Shown here one piece after another: positions 34,223 through 43,338 of a stretch of 64,000 bases of DNA. The position numbers and the translations under genes are program-made. The stretch's first letter is position 1; each line of letters opens with the position of its first letter. The DNA is from Mucilaginibacter terrae (GTDB lineage: Bacteria > Bacteroidota > Bacteroidia > Sphingobacteriales > Sphingobacteriaceae), in NCBI RefSeq assembly GCF_031951985.1, contig NZ_JAVLVU010000001.1, positions 5,394,001-5,458,000 on the forward strand, written 5' to 3'. The notes below the pieces were generated by a model, which saw nothing but the letters and a program-made list of their open reading frames with translations, was not told the origin of the DNA and ran no database searches.

Positions 34223-35323
34223 TTACTTAATCAATTTCAATATCCTATTCCACCTGATGTGGTTTAAACCAGTTTGCGTGCTGTCCACACTTAGCCAGGT
34301 TATGGCGGCTTTACCTACAATATGATCTTCGGGCACAAAGCCCCACGAGCGCGAGTCGGCGGAGTTGTGGCGATTGTCGCCCATCATCCAGTAGTAGTTT
34401 AGTTTGAATGTATAGTTGTTTGATTTAGTTCCGTTTATAAAATATTGATTGTTTGCTTGTGTCAGTTTGGCATGTTCATAATTAGTTATAGCTGATCCGT
34501 AAAGTGCCACTGTAGAATCGTTTAATGCAATGGTATAACCCTGTTTAGGCAAGGTGAGTGGGCCATAATTATCGTTGTTCCATTTAAATATAGGGCTGTG
34601 CGGATATATGCCTGCATCATACTTACCCTTAGGTTCAATGATGGGCTCGGCCGAAATAATGTTCGAATAGCCCTTGATGTTTTTATAACTATTGGCATTC
34701 ATCATCATCACATACGCGTTAGCCGAGTACTGGCCCGCTACCTCAATTTGCAAATCATGCAGGGTTTGAGGGCTCAAATAGCTGCCGTCGGTTTTGACAA
34801 GGTATGAGGTTTGCTGCCTAAACTCGTTACGGGCGGCTTTGCCATTTACGTAAACTTGTCCGTTTACAATGCTTAACACATCGCCGGGTAAGCCCTGGCA
34901 GCGTTTAATGTAGTGTGTGCGCATGTCAATGGGGTGGGTGCCGGCTTCGGGCGGGTAATTGAATACTACTACATCGCCACGCTTAACTTCCGTAAACCCG
35001 GGCAACCTGAAATATGGTAGCTGTATACCATCCCAATAGGTTTTGATATGCCCGCCTCCAACAGTCGATTCCAGGAAGGGGATAGATACCGGTGTGATGG
35101 GCATACGCGGACCATAATTCAATTTACTTACAAACAAATAATCACCGGTTAGCAGGCTGCCTTCCATTGACCCTGATGGGATGGCAAAGGCCGTAAACAC
35201 CAATCCGCGTATAATGGTTGACACCACAAGGGCAAATAAAAATGCATCTGCCCATTCGCGAAGCTTACTTTTTTTAGTTTCAGCTTTACTTTGCTTATTT
35301 GTGTTTAATAAATTGAATTTCAT
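34223..35323 (-). CDS. lepB: Signal peptidase I
   Basis: The 366-residue protein has an N-terminal membrane anchor (WADAFLFALVVSTIIRGLVF). Catalytic Ser lies in AIPSGSMEGSLLTGDY and catalytic Lys in HYIKRCQGLPGDVLSI. The terminal box is YWMMGDNRHNSADSRSWGFV followed by GKA. It cleaves signal peptides from exported proteins on the outer face of the inner membrane. Compared with short Gram-positive forms it has a large inserted domain (about 170-300), as is usual in Bacteroidota. Neighbours are unrelated. Confidence 0.95.
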   Translation of the reverse strand: MKFNLLNTNKQSKAETKKSKLREWADAFLFALVVSTIIRGLVFTAFAIPSGSMEGSLLTGDYLFVSKLNYGPRMPITPVSIPFLESTVGGGHIKTYWDGIQLPYFRLPGFTEVKRGDVVVFNYPPEAGTHPIDMRTHYIKRCQGLPGDVLSIVNGQVYVNGKAARNEFRQQTSYLVKTDGSYLSPQTLHDLQIEVAGQYSANAYVMMMNANSYKNIKGYSNIISAEPIIEPKGKYDAGIYPHSPIFKWNNDNYGPLTLPKQGYTIALNDSTVALYGSAITNYEHAKLTQANNQYFINGTKSNNYTFKLNYYWMMGDNRHNSADSRSWGFVPEDHIVGKAAITWLSVDSTQTGLNHIRWNRILKLIK

Positions 35324-35421
35324 GCTGGTAAGGTTTTTAATGATAATATGTGCAAAAGAAAAATTCAGGTTGATATTACTATTTAGAGTGTATCAAATCA
35401 TTAAATGTTACAAGTTAATAG

Positions 35422-36018
35422 TTAAACCAGCATGTTGCGAAATGTAAGGTTAACCCGCGGCCGGGTAACTTGCGTGGTTTTAGGAAGGCTGTGCAACCAA
35501 TGCGTTTGCGTAGTACCCTGCATCACCAATAAACTTCCGTTTTGTAGAAAGACCGATGTGTTGTATTTAGTTTGCCGGTGTTTAAAGGCAAACTTACGTT
35601 CGGTACCTAATGTTAAAGAGGCAATGGTGCTATCGCGCCCCAACGCTTTTTCATCGTCGCTATGCCAGCCCATACCTTCGTTACCATCGTGGTATAAGTT
35701 TAACAAACAGGAATTAAATGAAGTATGAGTGTGTTGTTCTACCAATACTTTAAGTTGAAGTAACTCTGTAGTCCATGGCAAAGCATGCTTGGTGGTGTTG
35801 GAGTAAGTGTACGAATAGTCGTTGTTACCATACCAGGCCACCATACGTTTGGTAATAATATGCCTGCCAAAAATTACAGCCTCATCATTTTTCCATTCAA
35901 TGGTTTGCAATAAGGTATTGAGATAATCATCGGCCTCGGTGGGGTTGAGTATGGGACCATGGTAAATGGCTTCGCCATCGTAAGGCAATAGATTGGCAGA
36001 TGTATTGAATAGATTCAT
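35422..36018 (-). CDS. alkB: AlkB-like DNA-repair dioxygenase
   Basis: The 198-residue 2-oxoglutarate/Fe(II) dioxygenase matches the AlkB family. Iron ligands appear as MGWHSDDEKALG (His and Asp) and the later histidine in THWLHSLPKT. The 2-oxoglutarate-binding arginines are in RPRVNLTFR. AlkB removes 1-methyladenine and 3-methylcytosine from DNA or RNA by oxidative demethylation. The gene starts 24 bases after the Ada/Ogt-type gene on the same strand, so both alkylation-repair genes form one operon with a single upstream promoter. Confidence 0.92.
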   Translation of the reverse strand: MNLFNTSANLLPYDGEAIYHGPILNPTEADDYLNTLLQTIEWKNDEAVIFGRHIITKRMVAWYGNNDYSYTYSNTTKHALPWTTELLQLKVLVEQHTHTSFNSCLLNLYHDGNEGMGWHSDDEKALGRDSTIASLTLGTERKFAFKHRQTKYNTSVFLQNGSLLVMQGTTQTHWLHSLPKTTQVTRPRVNLTFRNMLV

Positions 36019-36041
36019 GGAATTTACTGAATGGGTATAAA

Positions 36042-36896
36042 TTAGATTGCCGCAGCCAATGCTTTAGATGCTTCCCAACCTATCATGGCATTTTTGCGGG
36101 TACTGCCCCAGTGGTACTGCCCAATTTCGCCGGTTGAGCGTATTACCCGGTGACAAGGGATAAGGAAAGCTACCGGGTTATCGCCCACGGCCGTACCTAC
36201 AGCCCTGCTGGCATTGGGGCTGTTTAAACCGGCTGCTAACCGGCCATAGGTGGTTAAGCCGCCAACAGGTATCTTCAACAAAGTTTCCCAAACTTTGAGC
36301 TGAAATGGCGTGCCTTTGAGGTGTAGTTTTATTTCGTTTAGGCGGCTCCAGTCTTGCGTAAATATAAACAGGGCATTTTGTTGTGCCTGGTCGGTAAGTT
36401 GCTGGTAGGTGGCGTTAGGAAGGCGGTGTTGAAGTTTCATAAACGCCTCTTGCTCCGGTTCATCGGCAAAGGCCATGTAGCAAATACCTTTTGGGGTTGA
36501 TGCCACCAGCAAGTTGCCAAAAGGCGTTTGTACAAAGCTGTAATTAATGTGCAGTTGCTCGCCGCCGTTCTTGTATTCGCCGGGTGTCATACCTTCAATT
36601 TTAACAAACAGGTCGTGCAGGCGGCCGGTGCCCGATAGGCCGGTTTCATAAGCTGCGTCGAATAATGAGGCTTGCTTATCGGTCAGTATGCTTTTGGCGT
36701 GTTCAATGCTCAGGTATTTTAAAAACTGCTTGGGCGATACCCCTGCCCAATCCGTAAACATGCGCTGAAAATGAAACGGACTCAGGTTTACATGTGCCGC
36801 AACATCATCCAGCGTAGGTTGGGTTTTGTAATTAAGCTTTAAAAACTCAATAGCACTGGCAATCCTTTTATAATCTAACTCGTTCTGCGTTTCCAT
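36042..36896 (-). CDS. ada: Ada-like AraC / methylguanine-DNA methyltransferase fusion
   Basis: ATG 36896 is chosen over the TTG at 36902 (284 residues). The N-terminal 95 residues form an AraC-type DNA-binding domain (PTLDDVAAHVNLSPFHFQRM, GVSPKQFLKYLSIEHAKSIL). The C-terminal half is the O6-alkylguanine-DNA alkyltransferase with acceptor cysteine in FLIPCHRVIRSTG and the helix-turn-helix around TTYGRLAAGLNSPNASRAVG. It lacks the zinc-binding N-terminal Ada domain (methyl-phosphotriester repair), so it corresponds to the short Ada form. It should repair O6-methylguanine and possibly regulate the operon with alkB. Confidence 0.92.
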   Translation of the reverse strand: METQNELDYKRIASAIEFLKLNYKTQPTLDDVAAHVNLSPFHFQRMFTDWAGVSPKQFLKYLSIEHAKSILTDKQASLFDAAYETGLSGTGRLHDLFVKIEGMTPGEYKNGGEQLHINYSFVQTPFGNLLVASTPKGICYMAFADEPEQEAFMKLQHRLPNATYQQLTDQAQQNALFIFTQDWSRLNEIKLHLKGTPFQLKVWETLLKIPVGGLTTYGRLAAGLNSPNASRAVGTAVGDNPVAFLIPCHRVIRSTGEIGQYHWGSTRKNAMIGWEASKALAAAI

Positions 36897-36914
36897 TATC
36901 AATCATCATTTAAA

Positions 36915-36945
36915 CAAAGGTACCTTGCCGTTGTGCGTGTACAAA
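36915..36945 (-). promoter_or_regulatory. Promoter of the ada-alkB operon
   Basis: TTTG (minus strand, 36942-36945) and TACCTTTG (36915-36922) are separated by 19 bases, a full match to the Bacteroidota consensus. The -7 box lies 18 bases before ATG 36896. Confidence 0.7.
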
Positions 36946-37040
36946 CCCGTTTCTTGCTAAGTTAAAACTACCGATAATGATTTACAACTGATAAATGGAG
37001 GGAAGATTATACTTAGTTTTGACGAGAATTAATAACCCAC

Positions 37041-37125
37041 CTGTCATTTCGAGGTACGAGAAATCTTTTCGACCGGATACGCTTGTCGCTCTGAGAAGAT
37101 TTCTCTCTATCGTTCGAAATGACAG
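37041..37125. repeat. Family D palindromic repeat, full copy
   Basis: Left arm CTGTCATTTCGAGGTACGAG continuing AAATCTTTT (37041-37069). Right arm AAGATTTCTCTCTATCGTTC continuing GAAATGACAG (37096-37125). The arms are imperfect inverted copies 26 bases apart. Partial copies occur at 2140 and 4420. Confidence 0.75.
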
Positions 37126-37179
37126 CCGTGAATAACTATTTAACACAAAATACTCCCCCTTTAGGGGGTTGGGGGGCAT

Positions 37180-37764
37180 ATGTTTACCGGAATTATAGAA
37201 ACTTTAGGCCGCGTTGCCGATTTACAGCACGAAGGCAGCAACGTGCATATTACTGTGGAAAGCAATATTGCGCACGAATTGAAGATAGATCAATCGGTAG
37301 CGCATAATGGCGTTTGCCTTACTGTGGTTGCCGTGGCCGATGGTCGCCATACGGTCACCGCTATTGAAGAAACGCTCAACAAATCGAACATAGGCCATTT
37401 GCAGGTAGGCGATTTGGTAAACCTCGAACGCTGCATGCAAATGAATGCCCGCCTTGACGGTCATATTGTGCAAGGCCACGTTGACCAAACCGCCGTATGT
37501 ACCGGCTATAAAGAGCTTGACGGCAGTTGGGAATATACATTTACCTACGATACCTCAAACGGCAATGTAACGGTTGAAAAAGGCTCGATATGCGTTAATG
37601 GTATCAGCTTAACGGTTGTAAACTCGCAAGCCAATAGCTTTTCGGTGGCCATTATACCTTACACGCACGAGCACACCAATTTGCAAAATGTTAAACAAGG
37701 CTCAGTGGTAAACCTCGAATTTGATATTATTGGCAAGTACGTGGCGCGATTGATGCAGCGTTAA
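37180..37764 (+). CDS. ribE: Riboflavin synthase alpha subunit
   Basis: The 194-residue protein has the two internally similar lumazine-binding domains of riboflavin synthase. The diagnostic start is MFTGIIETLGRV, with SVAHNGVCLTVVAV near 37-50 and its partner GSICVNGISLTVVNS near 130-144. GHIVQGHVDQTA near 92-103 provides the substrate-contact histidines. It dismutates two 6,7-dimethyl-8-ribityllumazine molecules to riboflavin, in the cytoplasm. No other rib genes are adjacent. The stop overlaps that of the convergent TPR gene by 4 bases. No FMN riboswitch was recognised upstream. The upstream 120 bases hold a family D repeat. Confidence 0.95.
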   Translation: MFTGIIETLGRVADLQHEGSNVHITVESNIAHELKIDQSVAHNGVCLTVVAVADGRHTVTAIEETLNKSNIGHLQVGDLVNLERCMQMNARLDGHIVQGHVDQTAVCTGYKELDGSWEYTFTYDTSNGNVTVEKGSICVNGISLTVVNSQANSFSVAIIPYTHEHTNLQNVKQGSVVNLEFDIIGKYVARLMQR

Positions 37765-38915
37765 TTTTTAGCGGTTGTTAGCGCGCCTATGCGGGTTTTG
37801 GTATAATCAACATATACCTGTTGCAGTGCCGGCGGGTTGGTAGCCAGGTATTTTTTATAATACTTTACGGCTTTGGCTTTATCTTTCAGGTCGCTGTCGT
37901 ATAGCGTAGCCAATGAGTAGAGCAGGAGCGGACGTTCGGCAAATTGCAAGCCCTTTTGATAGTTAATCTCGGCCTTTTTAAAGCGCTGGGTTTCCTGGTA
38001 GGTACCCGCTATTTCGCCATAATAAGTTGCCACGCCCGATGATATGCCATCGTTAACAGCTTTATCCAAACAATCGAGGGCTTTGCTGTACTTTTTAAGT
38101 GCCTTATAGCTCAGTCCCATGTAATAAAATGAGGTTTCATTTTGCTGGATGCCGGGCATTGCCGCCAGTACTTCGAGGCAGCAGGTATAGTTTTTTACTT
38201 TGTAATAAGCCTGTCCTAACTTCATCGAGGTAGGAAAACTGCCATCGCCCAGTTGCAATAACTGCATGCCGGTTTTAATTGCTTCGGGCCATTTTGATTG
38301 GGCATGGGTGAGTCTTAACAAGCTTTGCAGCAGCACCACATTTTGCGAGTCGGCGGCTATGGCTTTGTTTAAAACGTTTTCGGCTTCATTGAATTTTTTG
38401 TGGCTAACGTAATCGTTACTCAGGTCTGATGCCACGTCGGCATCTTCGGGGTTGAGCTGGTTGGCCTTTACCAGCGCTTTTACATAGCCTATGCTGTCGC
38501 CCGTAAAAGTGCAAATACGTGCCAGTTGTGAGTAAACATAAAAGTTAGTGCTGTCAACCTTTATAATGCGTTGGTAATAATCGTTAGCTTTTTTGTAGTT
38601 GCTTCGACGCAAATTTATTCCCGCCAAGCTGTTGATTACGGATAGTTTGGTACTGTCGATATTAAACAGGCGCTGATAGTAGTTTTCGGCATCACTTAGC
38701 TTGCCCGCCATTTGCGAAGCATAGGCCAGGCGCGATAGGGCGGTAATATCGGTAACAGGTTCAATATAAGCTCCTCTGAGGTAGTTGGCCGCCTCCAAAA
38801 ATTTTTGATTTTGATAGTATTCGAGTAACTGTGTTTCGTTGATGGTTTGGCTGTAAGCACGGCCAATCAGCAGCGATAGCAAGGTTAGCAGAAAGGTGGT
38901 TAAGGTAGTCCTCAT
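37761..38915 (-). CDS. Exported TPR-repeat protein
   Basis: The 384-residue protein has a signal peptide (FLLTLLSLLIGRAYSQ) and about nine tetratricopeptide repeats (SDAENYYQRLFNIDSTKLSV, KKANDYYQRIIKVDSTNFYV, SKALDCLDKAVNDGISSGVA). It is probably periplasmic and should act as a protein-binding scaffold. There is no enzymatic domain. Nothing in the neighbourhood points to a partner. Confidence 0.85.
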   Translation of the reverse strand: MRTTLTTFLLTLLSLLIGRAYSQTINETQLLEYYQNQKFLEAANYLRGAYIEPVTDITALSRLAYASQMAGKLSDAENYYQRLFNIDSTKLSVINSLAGINLRRSNYKKANDYYQRIIKVDSTNFYVYSQLARICTFTGDSIGYVKALVKANQLNPEDADVASDLSNDYVSHKKFNEAENVLNKAIAADSQNVVLLQSLLRLTHAQSKWPEAIKTGMQLLQLGDGSFPTSMKLGQAYYKVKNYTCCLEVLAAMPGIQQNETSFYYMGLSYKALKKYSKALDCLDKAVNDGISSGVATYYGEIAGTYQETQRFKKAEINYQKGLQFAERPLLLYSLATLYDSDLKDKAKAVKYYKKYLATNPPALQQVYVDYTKTRIGALTTAKN

Positions 38916-39015
38916 AGGTCAGATTTGTAACAACTAAATTATTAGTTATTAATTATAAATCAAACTTTTTTTGAAAATGATTGCTATTAGTATCGAAACC
39001 AATCTTGAAAACAAC

Positions 39016-39306
39016 ATGGATAAGATAAAAAAATCAGAATTGATGGAGAAAATTGTTCACGAGTTGGAAGACTTAAGGAACAGTTTTCAGGCTGTAATAC
39101 AAAAGTTAGGTAAAATTGAGGTTGATAACATTGACCTGGGTAACAAAAGACTGGAGAAAGACCTGCCCGACATGCACCAGCGTGTAGCCGATAACCTCGA
39201 CAACATTGCCTCAATTCTGGACGACTTTGCCAGCGAAACGGATGAGTTCAACAACAAGAACAACATTCAGGCACTCAAAGAGCAGGAAGCTATTAATAAT
39301 CTGTAA
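39016..39306 (+). CDS. Small acidic coiled-coil hypothetical protein
   Basis: ATG 39016 is preferred (96 residues), with an in-frame alternative at 38971. It is highly charged and helical: KKSELMEKIVHELEDLRNSF, RVADNLDNIASILDDFASET. No membrane segment, signal peptide or known domain. It probably forms a cytoplasmic helical bundle. It is followed by a good terminator, which supports a real single-gene transcript. Confidence 0.75.
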   Translation: MDKIKKSELMEKIVHELEDLRNSFQAVIQKLGKIEVDNIDLGNKRLEKDLPDMHQRVADNLDNIASILDDFASETDEFNNKNNIQALKEQEAINNL

Positions 39307-39326
39307 TAAGATAATTTTTAAATGGG

Positions 39327-39356
39327 AAGCCCTCAGTAATGAGGGCTTTTTTTGTG
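39327..39356 (+). terminator. Rho-independent terminator
   Basis: Arms AAGCCCTCA (39327-39335) and TGAGGGCTT (39340-39348), GTAA loop, then a T run. Lies 20 bases after the coiled-coil gene. Confidence 0.88.
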
Positions 39357-39409
39357 CTTAGCGAAGGGCATTCGTTTAAAATGATATTGCATTTTAGTAA
39401 CATTGAATA

Positions 39410-40186
39410 ATGAAAATTGCTACCTATAATGTTAACGGTGTAAACGGCCGCTTACCCGTACTGCTCCGCTGGCTGGCCGAAGAACAGCCAGATGTAGTTT
39501 GCTTGCAGGAACTCAAAGCCCCGCAAGAGAAATTCCCCCAACAGGCTATTATTGATGCCGGTTACAATGCCATATGGCACGGCCAAAAAAGCTGGAACGG
39601 GGTAGCCATTCTGGCCCGGGGTATGGAAATACAGGAAGTAAGCAGAGGCCTGCCCGGTGATGATGAAGATACCCAAAGCCGGTACATTGAAGCCGTGGTT
39701 AACGGTATTTTAATAGGAGGGCTATACTTGCCCAACGGCAACCCCGCACCCGGACCGAAGTTTGATTACAAGCTGAGTTGGTTTGAACGCCTACACAAAC
39801 ATGCTGCCCGACTGGTTGAACTTGATATACCCGTAATACTCACCGGCGACTTTAACGTAATGCCAACCGAGCAAGACGTGTACAAGCCCGAACGCTGGGT
39901 TGACGATGCCCTGTTCCGCCCCGAAACACGAGACGCTTTTCATAAACTGATTGCCCAAGGCTGGACGGATGCTATACGCAAGCTGTATCCCACTGAAACT
40001 ATTTATACCTTTTGGGACTACTTCCGCAATGCTTATGGCCGTGATGCCGGGCTACGCATCGACCATTTCCTGCTCAATCCTAAAATAGCCGACCGCCTTA
40101 AAAGCGCCGGTGTGGACCGTCACGTACGCGGCTGGGAAAAAACGAGCGATCATGCGCCGGTGTGGATAGAATTAGCTGAAAAGTAA
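39410..40186 (+). CDS. xthA: Exodeoxyribonuclease III
   Basis: The 258-residue protein belongs to the exonuclease III / AP endonuclease family. It shows MKIATYNVNGVNGRL at the start (catalytic Asn), VVCLQELKAP with the metal-binding Glu, PVILTGDFNVMP with Asp and Asn, and the terminal TSDHAPVWIEL with Asp and His. It cuts DNA 5' to abasic sites and degrades 3' ends during base-excision repair. Length is typical. It is monocistronic. Confidence 0.94.
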   Translation: MKIATYNVNGVNGRLPVLLRWLAEEQPDVVCLQELKAPQEKFPQQAIIDAGYNAIWHGQKSWNGVAILARGMEIQEVSRGLPGDDEDTQSRYIEAVVNGILIGGLYLPNGNPAPGPKFDYKLSWFERLHKHAARLVELDIPVILTGDFNVMPTEQDVYKPERWVDDALFRPETRDAFHKLIAQGWTDAIRKLYPTETIYTFWDYFRNAYGRDAGLRIDHFLLNPKIADRLKSAGVDRHVRGWEKTSDHAPVWIELAEK

Positions 40187-40235
40187 TTTTAGCTAACATC
40201 AGTGCGTTTGTATTGTTATATTTTCATCAATACTT

Positions 40236-40859
40236 ATGAGATACTTGCTCACCGTTTTTTTTATCCTGTTGTGCGTAAGTGCATTTGCGCAATCTGACTG
40301 GCTTACGTTGCGCGAAGACACCACGCTTAAAAATAAATACAGCTATGCCTTCGTGAACCACAAGGGCGATACTGTGCTACGGCTCGATACCGCTAAATAT
40401 ACTGTTTGCTTTACCGACACTATGCAGCACTTTGCTGTGGTAGGTTTTAAAAAAAAGCACGGCTGGTTTGCTATTGATCGCAACGAAAAAGTGCTTTTTG
40501 AGGTATACAACGCCAGTAGAGGCGAACCATCGCCCGATGAACTGCGTGAAGGTTTGATACGCATAGTGGATAACAAAGGCAGAATAGGCTTTGCCAATGC
40601 CCGGGGACAAGTAGTAATTATGCAGCAATTTGAAGCCGCAACCAGTTTTTACCGAGGCAAAGCCATAGTTGGTAAATCCTGTAGAGAAGTGCTATGGGGC
40701 GGCAATGCGCATGCTCATGATGGCGATAAACATTACACCATCGACTGCAAGCAAGCGGGCTACATCAATAAAAAAGGCCAGGTGCTTAAAATGGGGAACT
40801 TTACCTTTGAGCAAATGCAAAAGCAAATAGGATGGAAATCGGAGTTTGATGTGATGTAG
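40236..40859 (+). CDS. Exported WG-repeat protein
   Basis: The 207-residue protein has a signal peptide (YLLTVFFILLCVSAFAQ). Short WG/KWG-type repeats follow: FAVVGFKKKHGWFAIDRNEK, LIRIVDNKGRIGFANARGQV, AGYINKKGQVLKMG. WG repeats form small beta units and their function is not established. The C-terminal tail (EQMQKQIGWKSEFDVM) is not repeat-like. It probably acts in the periplasm or at the cell surface. Confidence 0.78.
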   Translation: MRYLLTVFFILLCVSAFAQSDWLTLREDTTLKNKYSYAFVNHKGDTVLRLDTAKYTVCFTDTMQHFAVVGFKKKHGWFAIDRNEKVLFEVYNASRGEPSPDELREGLIRIVDNKGRIGFANARGQVVIMQQFEAATSFYRGKAIVGKSCREVLWGGNAHAHDGDKHYTIDCKQAGYINKKGQVLKMGNFTFEQMQKQIGWKSEFDVM

Positions 40860-40898
40860 AATCGCTGTTATTTTCAAATAATTATAATACAAAGAAGC

Positions 40899-41402
40899 AT
40901 GAGTACAAACAAACTCAACGGCCTTACGGCAGGAATGATAGATTCAATTTCTGACGATGATTTGCCATTTGATATTTTTGAAAAAATATGTAATGCAATG
41001 CCGCAAGACCTCGATGAAGAGATCGCGGTTGCGGCTTTAAATCCTCCTTGCCAAGACTTGTATTTAATTTTTGTGTTCGAAGGGCAGGTAAATAATGGAG
41101 GCTTCAATCAATACTATTACAATACTGAGGGCAAGTTTTACAAGCTACTTCCCGAAGCATTAAGAAGAATAGGAGCTGGCTTATTTGCCGATTTAACGCA
41201 GCAAGCTAACCGTGTTTATGAAGCTAATTATCATCAAATAAATAAATTTAATGACGGTACTTTAGAAGGGTTTAGCAAGTCTTATGATAATAATCCGCTG
41301 AATGAGTTTGATGACAAATTTTATGATCTGTATAGCGAAGAAGATTTGCAGCAATTACAGGCGAACTATATCCGAATAAATAAGCACAATTTTGTCGACT
41401 AA
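40899..41402 (+). CDS. DMP19-family protein
   Basis: The 167-residue protein matches the DMP19 / DUF4375 family through LYLIFVFEGQVNNGGFNQYY near 50-69 and KFYKLLPEALRRIGAGLFAD near 74-93. DMP19 in Neisseria is described as a DNA-mimic protein that titrates DNA-binding proteins. The homology here is to the domain family only, so DNA mimicry is possible but unproven. It is acidic, cytoplasmic and monocistronic. Confidence 0.82.
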   Translation: MSTNKLNGLTAGMIDSISDDDLPFDIFEKICNAMPQDLDEEIAVAALNPPCQDLYLIFVFEGQVNNGGFNQYYYNTEGKFYKLLPEALRRIGAGLFADLTQQANRVYEANYHQINKFNDGTLEGFSKSYDNNPLNEFDDKFYDLYSEEDLQQLQANYIRINKHNFVD

Positions 41403-41404
41403 CA

Positions 41405-41442
41405 AAAAAGCGCTTACATATTGGTAAACGCTTTTTGTAAAA
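41405..41442. terminator. Bidirectional terminator
   Basis: Arms AAAAAGCGCTTAC (41405-41417) and GTAAACGCTTTTT (41424-41436) with one mismatch. It lies between the convergent DMP19 and Hsp70 genes. Confidence 0.8.
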
Positions 41443-41457
41443 TTTTTTTGCATTGCG

Positions 41458-43317
41458 TTATTCATCCACACTCTTACCCTTCATCGCTGTACTAATAGCC
41501 TGATCCATTACGCGTTCGGCGTAGGGGCGGGTGAGTTCGTTCAGTTCGTCTACTTTTTTCAGGATGAGGTCTTTGTCGCCGCTGGTGAGGGCTGCTTTAA
41601 GGGCTTCTACATATTGATGGGTGCTGGCTACTTCGGCTACGCTTAATAGTGCGCCGTGTTTCTCAACAAAGCGTTCGGCGGTGTATACCATTTGCTCGCC
41701 TTCGGTACGGGCTTCAATCAGCATACGCTGGGCTACGTCGTCTTTAGCGTGGGTAATACTGTCCATTAGCATTTGCTCAACTTGTTCATCATTAATGCCA
41801 TAAGCGGGGGTAACCTCAACTTCCTGTTTCGTTCCCGAGCGTAGCTCAATAGCTTGTACTTTCAAGATACCATCGGCATTTAGCAAAAAGTTAATATCAA
41901 CCTTAGGGAAACCTGCAGGCATAGCGGGGATGCCTTTCAAATCAAATTCGGCCAGTTTACGGTTTTCTTTCACTAAGTCGCGTTCGCCCTGGTAAACGGA
42001 GATTTTCATGTTTATCTGTCCGTCAACCGAGGTTGTATATTGGCGACCAGCCTTAGTAGGTACTTTAGAGTTGCGCGGAATAATTACATCCATCAACCCG
42101 CCCATAGTTTCAATACCTAACGATAGCGGGGTAACATCCAGCAGTAAAATATCCTTACGGTTACCGGCCAAAACATCGGCTTGTATGGCAGCGCCCAAGG
42201 CAACAACCTCGTCAGGGTTCACATCATCATGTATAGGCCTGCCAAAATACTCGGCCACACGGCGTTTAACCAGCGCTGTACGGGTCGATCCTCCAACCAT
42301 AACTACCTCGTTAATATCAGTGGTTGTTAAACCGGCATCTTTAAGGGCATTGGCGCAGGCGGTAATGGTTTGCTCAACTTTAAGGGTAATCAGTTCTTCA
42401 AAAGTTGTGCGGTCGAGCGTGCACCATATTTCGCCTATCTTTTCGTTAAACAAACTTTGGTGGGCAAAGGCTTTCTTGGCTTCTTCGGCCTTTAAGCGCA
42501 ATTCCTGCATCAGCTCGCGGTTTTCGGCAAGTTCGGTACGGTTAAGCTGATTCTTTTCTATCCAGTACTCTAAAATGGCGCGGTCAAAATCATCGCCGCC
42601 TAAAAAGGTATCGCCATTGGTGGCCAATACCTCAAAAATTCCGTTCTGTATTTGCAGTATCGATACATCAAAAGTACCGCCGCCCAAATCGTATACCGCA
42701 ATGGTTTTGGTTTCTTCGGGGTTGAGGCCTATGCCGTAGGCTAAGCTGGCGGCAGTGGGTTCGTTTACAATGCGCAATACATCTAAACCAGCCAGTTTAC
42801 CGGCATCACGTGTGGCCTGGCGCTGCGAATCATTAAAATAAGCAGGTACGGTAATTACCGCGCGATTAACCGGCGTTTTAAGTGCATGTTCGGCACGCTC
42901 TTTCAGTTCTTTAAGGATGAGTCCGGAAAGTTCGATAGGGGTGTAAAAGCGGTCGCCCACCTTCACTTTTACCAGGCTCTCGGTATTATCATCAATAACC
43001 TTGTATGAAAAAAAGTCTTTATAATTGGCAATATCGCCGTAAGAGCGGCCCAGCAAACGCTTAACCGAAAATATGGTGTTTTGCGGATCGGTAAGCAGGT
43101 AGTTTTTGGCTTCGTTACCTACAGTGATGCCTCCGGTTGGGTCAAAGTGCACAACTGATGGTACCAGCACACCTTTACCGGCATCGTTTATCACCTGCGG
43201 GTTTTTGTCGGGGTTAATAAAGGCAACCAATGAGTTGGTGGTACCTAAATCTATACCTACAATAATTTCTTCTTTTTGTATTGAACCTGTTGCCAGGTTA
43301 ATAGAAACTTTAGCCAT
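41458..43317 (-). CDS. HscA-like Hsp70 chaperone
   Basis: The 619-residue Hsp70 has ATPase motifs IVGIDLGTTNSLVAF near 18, NEPTAASLAYG near 185 and YDLGGGTFDVSILQ near 210. The substrate domain has LLDVTPLSLGIETMGG near 395, and a helical lid follows to the end. The N-terminal extension of about 17 residues, the GKGVLVPSVVHFD segment and a C-terminus lacking the DnaK EEVD-like acidic tail fit the HscA (iron-sulfur cluster assembly) branch better than DnaK. No iscS/iscU/hscB neighbours are seen. It may assist Fe-S cluster transfer or be a second general Hsp70. Confidence 0.88.
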   Translation of the reverse strand: MAKVSINLATGSIQKEEIIVGIDLGTTNSLVAFINPDKNPQVINDAGKGVLVPSVVHFDPTGGITVGNEAKNYLLTDPQNTIFSVKRLLGRSYGDIANYKDFFSYKVIDDNTESLVKVKVGDRFYTPIELSGLILKELKERAEHALKTPVNRAVITVPAYFNDSQRQATRDAGKLAGLDVLRIVNEPTAASLAYGIGLNPEETKTIAVYDLGGGTFDVSILQIQNGIFEVLATNGDTFLGGDDFDRAILEYWIEKNQLNRTELAENRELMQELRLKAEEAKKAFAHQSLFNEKIGEIWCTLDRTTFEELITLKVEQTITACANALKDAGLTTTDINEVVMVGGSTRTALVKRRVAEYFGRPIHDDVNPDEVVALGAAIQADVLAGNRKDILLLDVTPLSLGIETMGGLMDVIIPRNSKVPTKAGRQYTTSVDGQINMKISVYQGERDLVKENRKLAEFDLKGIPAMPAGFPKVDINFLLNADGILKVQAIELRSGTKQEVEVTPAYGINDEQVEQMLMDSITHAKDDVAQRMLIEARTEGEQMVYTAERFVEKHGALLSVAEVASTHQYVEALKAALTSGDKDLILKKVDELNELTRPYAERVMDQAISTAMKGKSVDE

Positions 43318-43338
43318 AATACTTGCTTAAACGAGCGG

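Noticed and set aside
37126..37179. FMN riboswitch upstream of ribE
   Set aside because: No conserved RFN-element segments seen. The region is a family D palindrome and a short spacer.
42008..42550. 180-residue plus-strand frame opposite the Hsp70 gene
   Set aside because: Low-complexity Ser/Thr-rich translation typical of the reverse of a conserved gene. No motifs.
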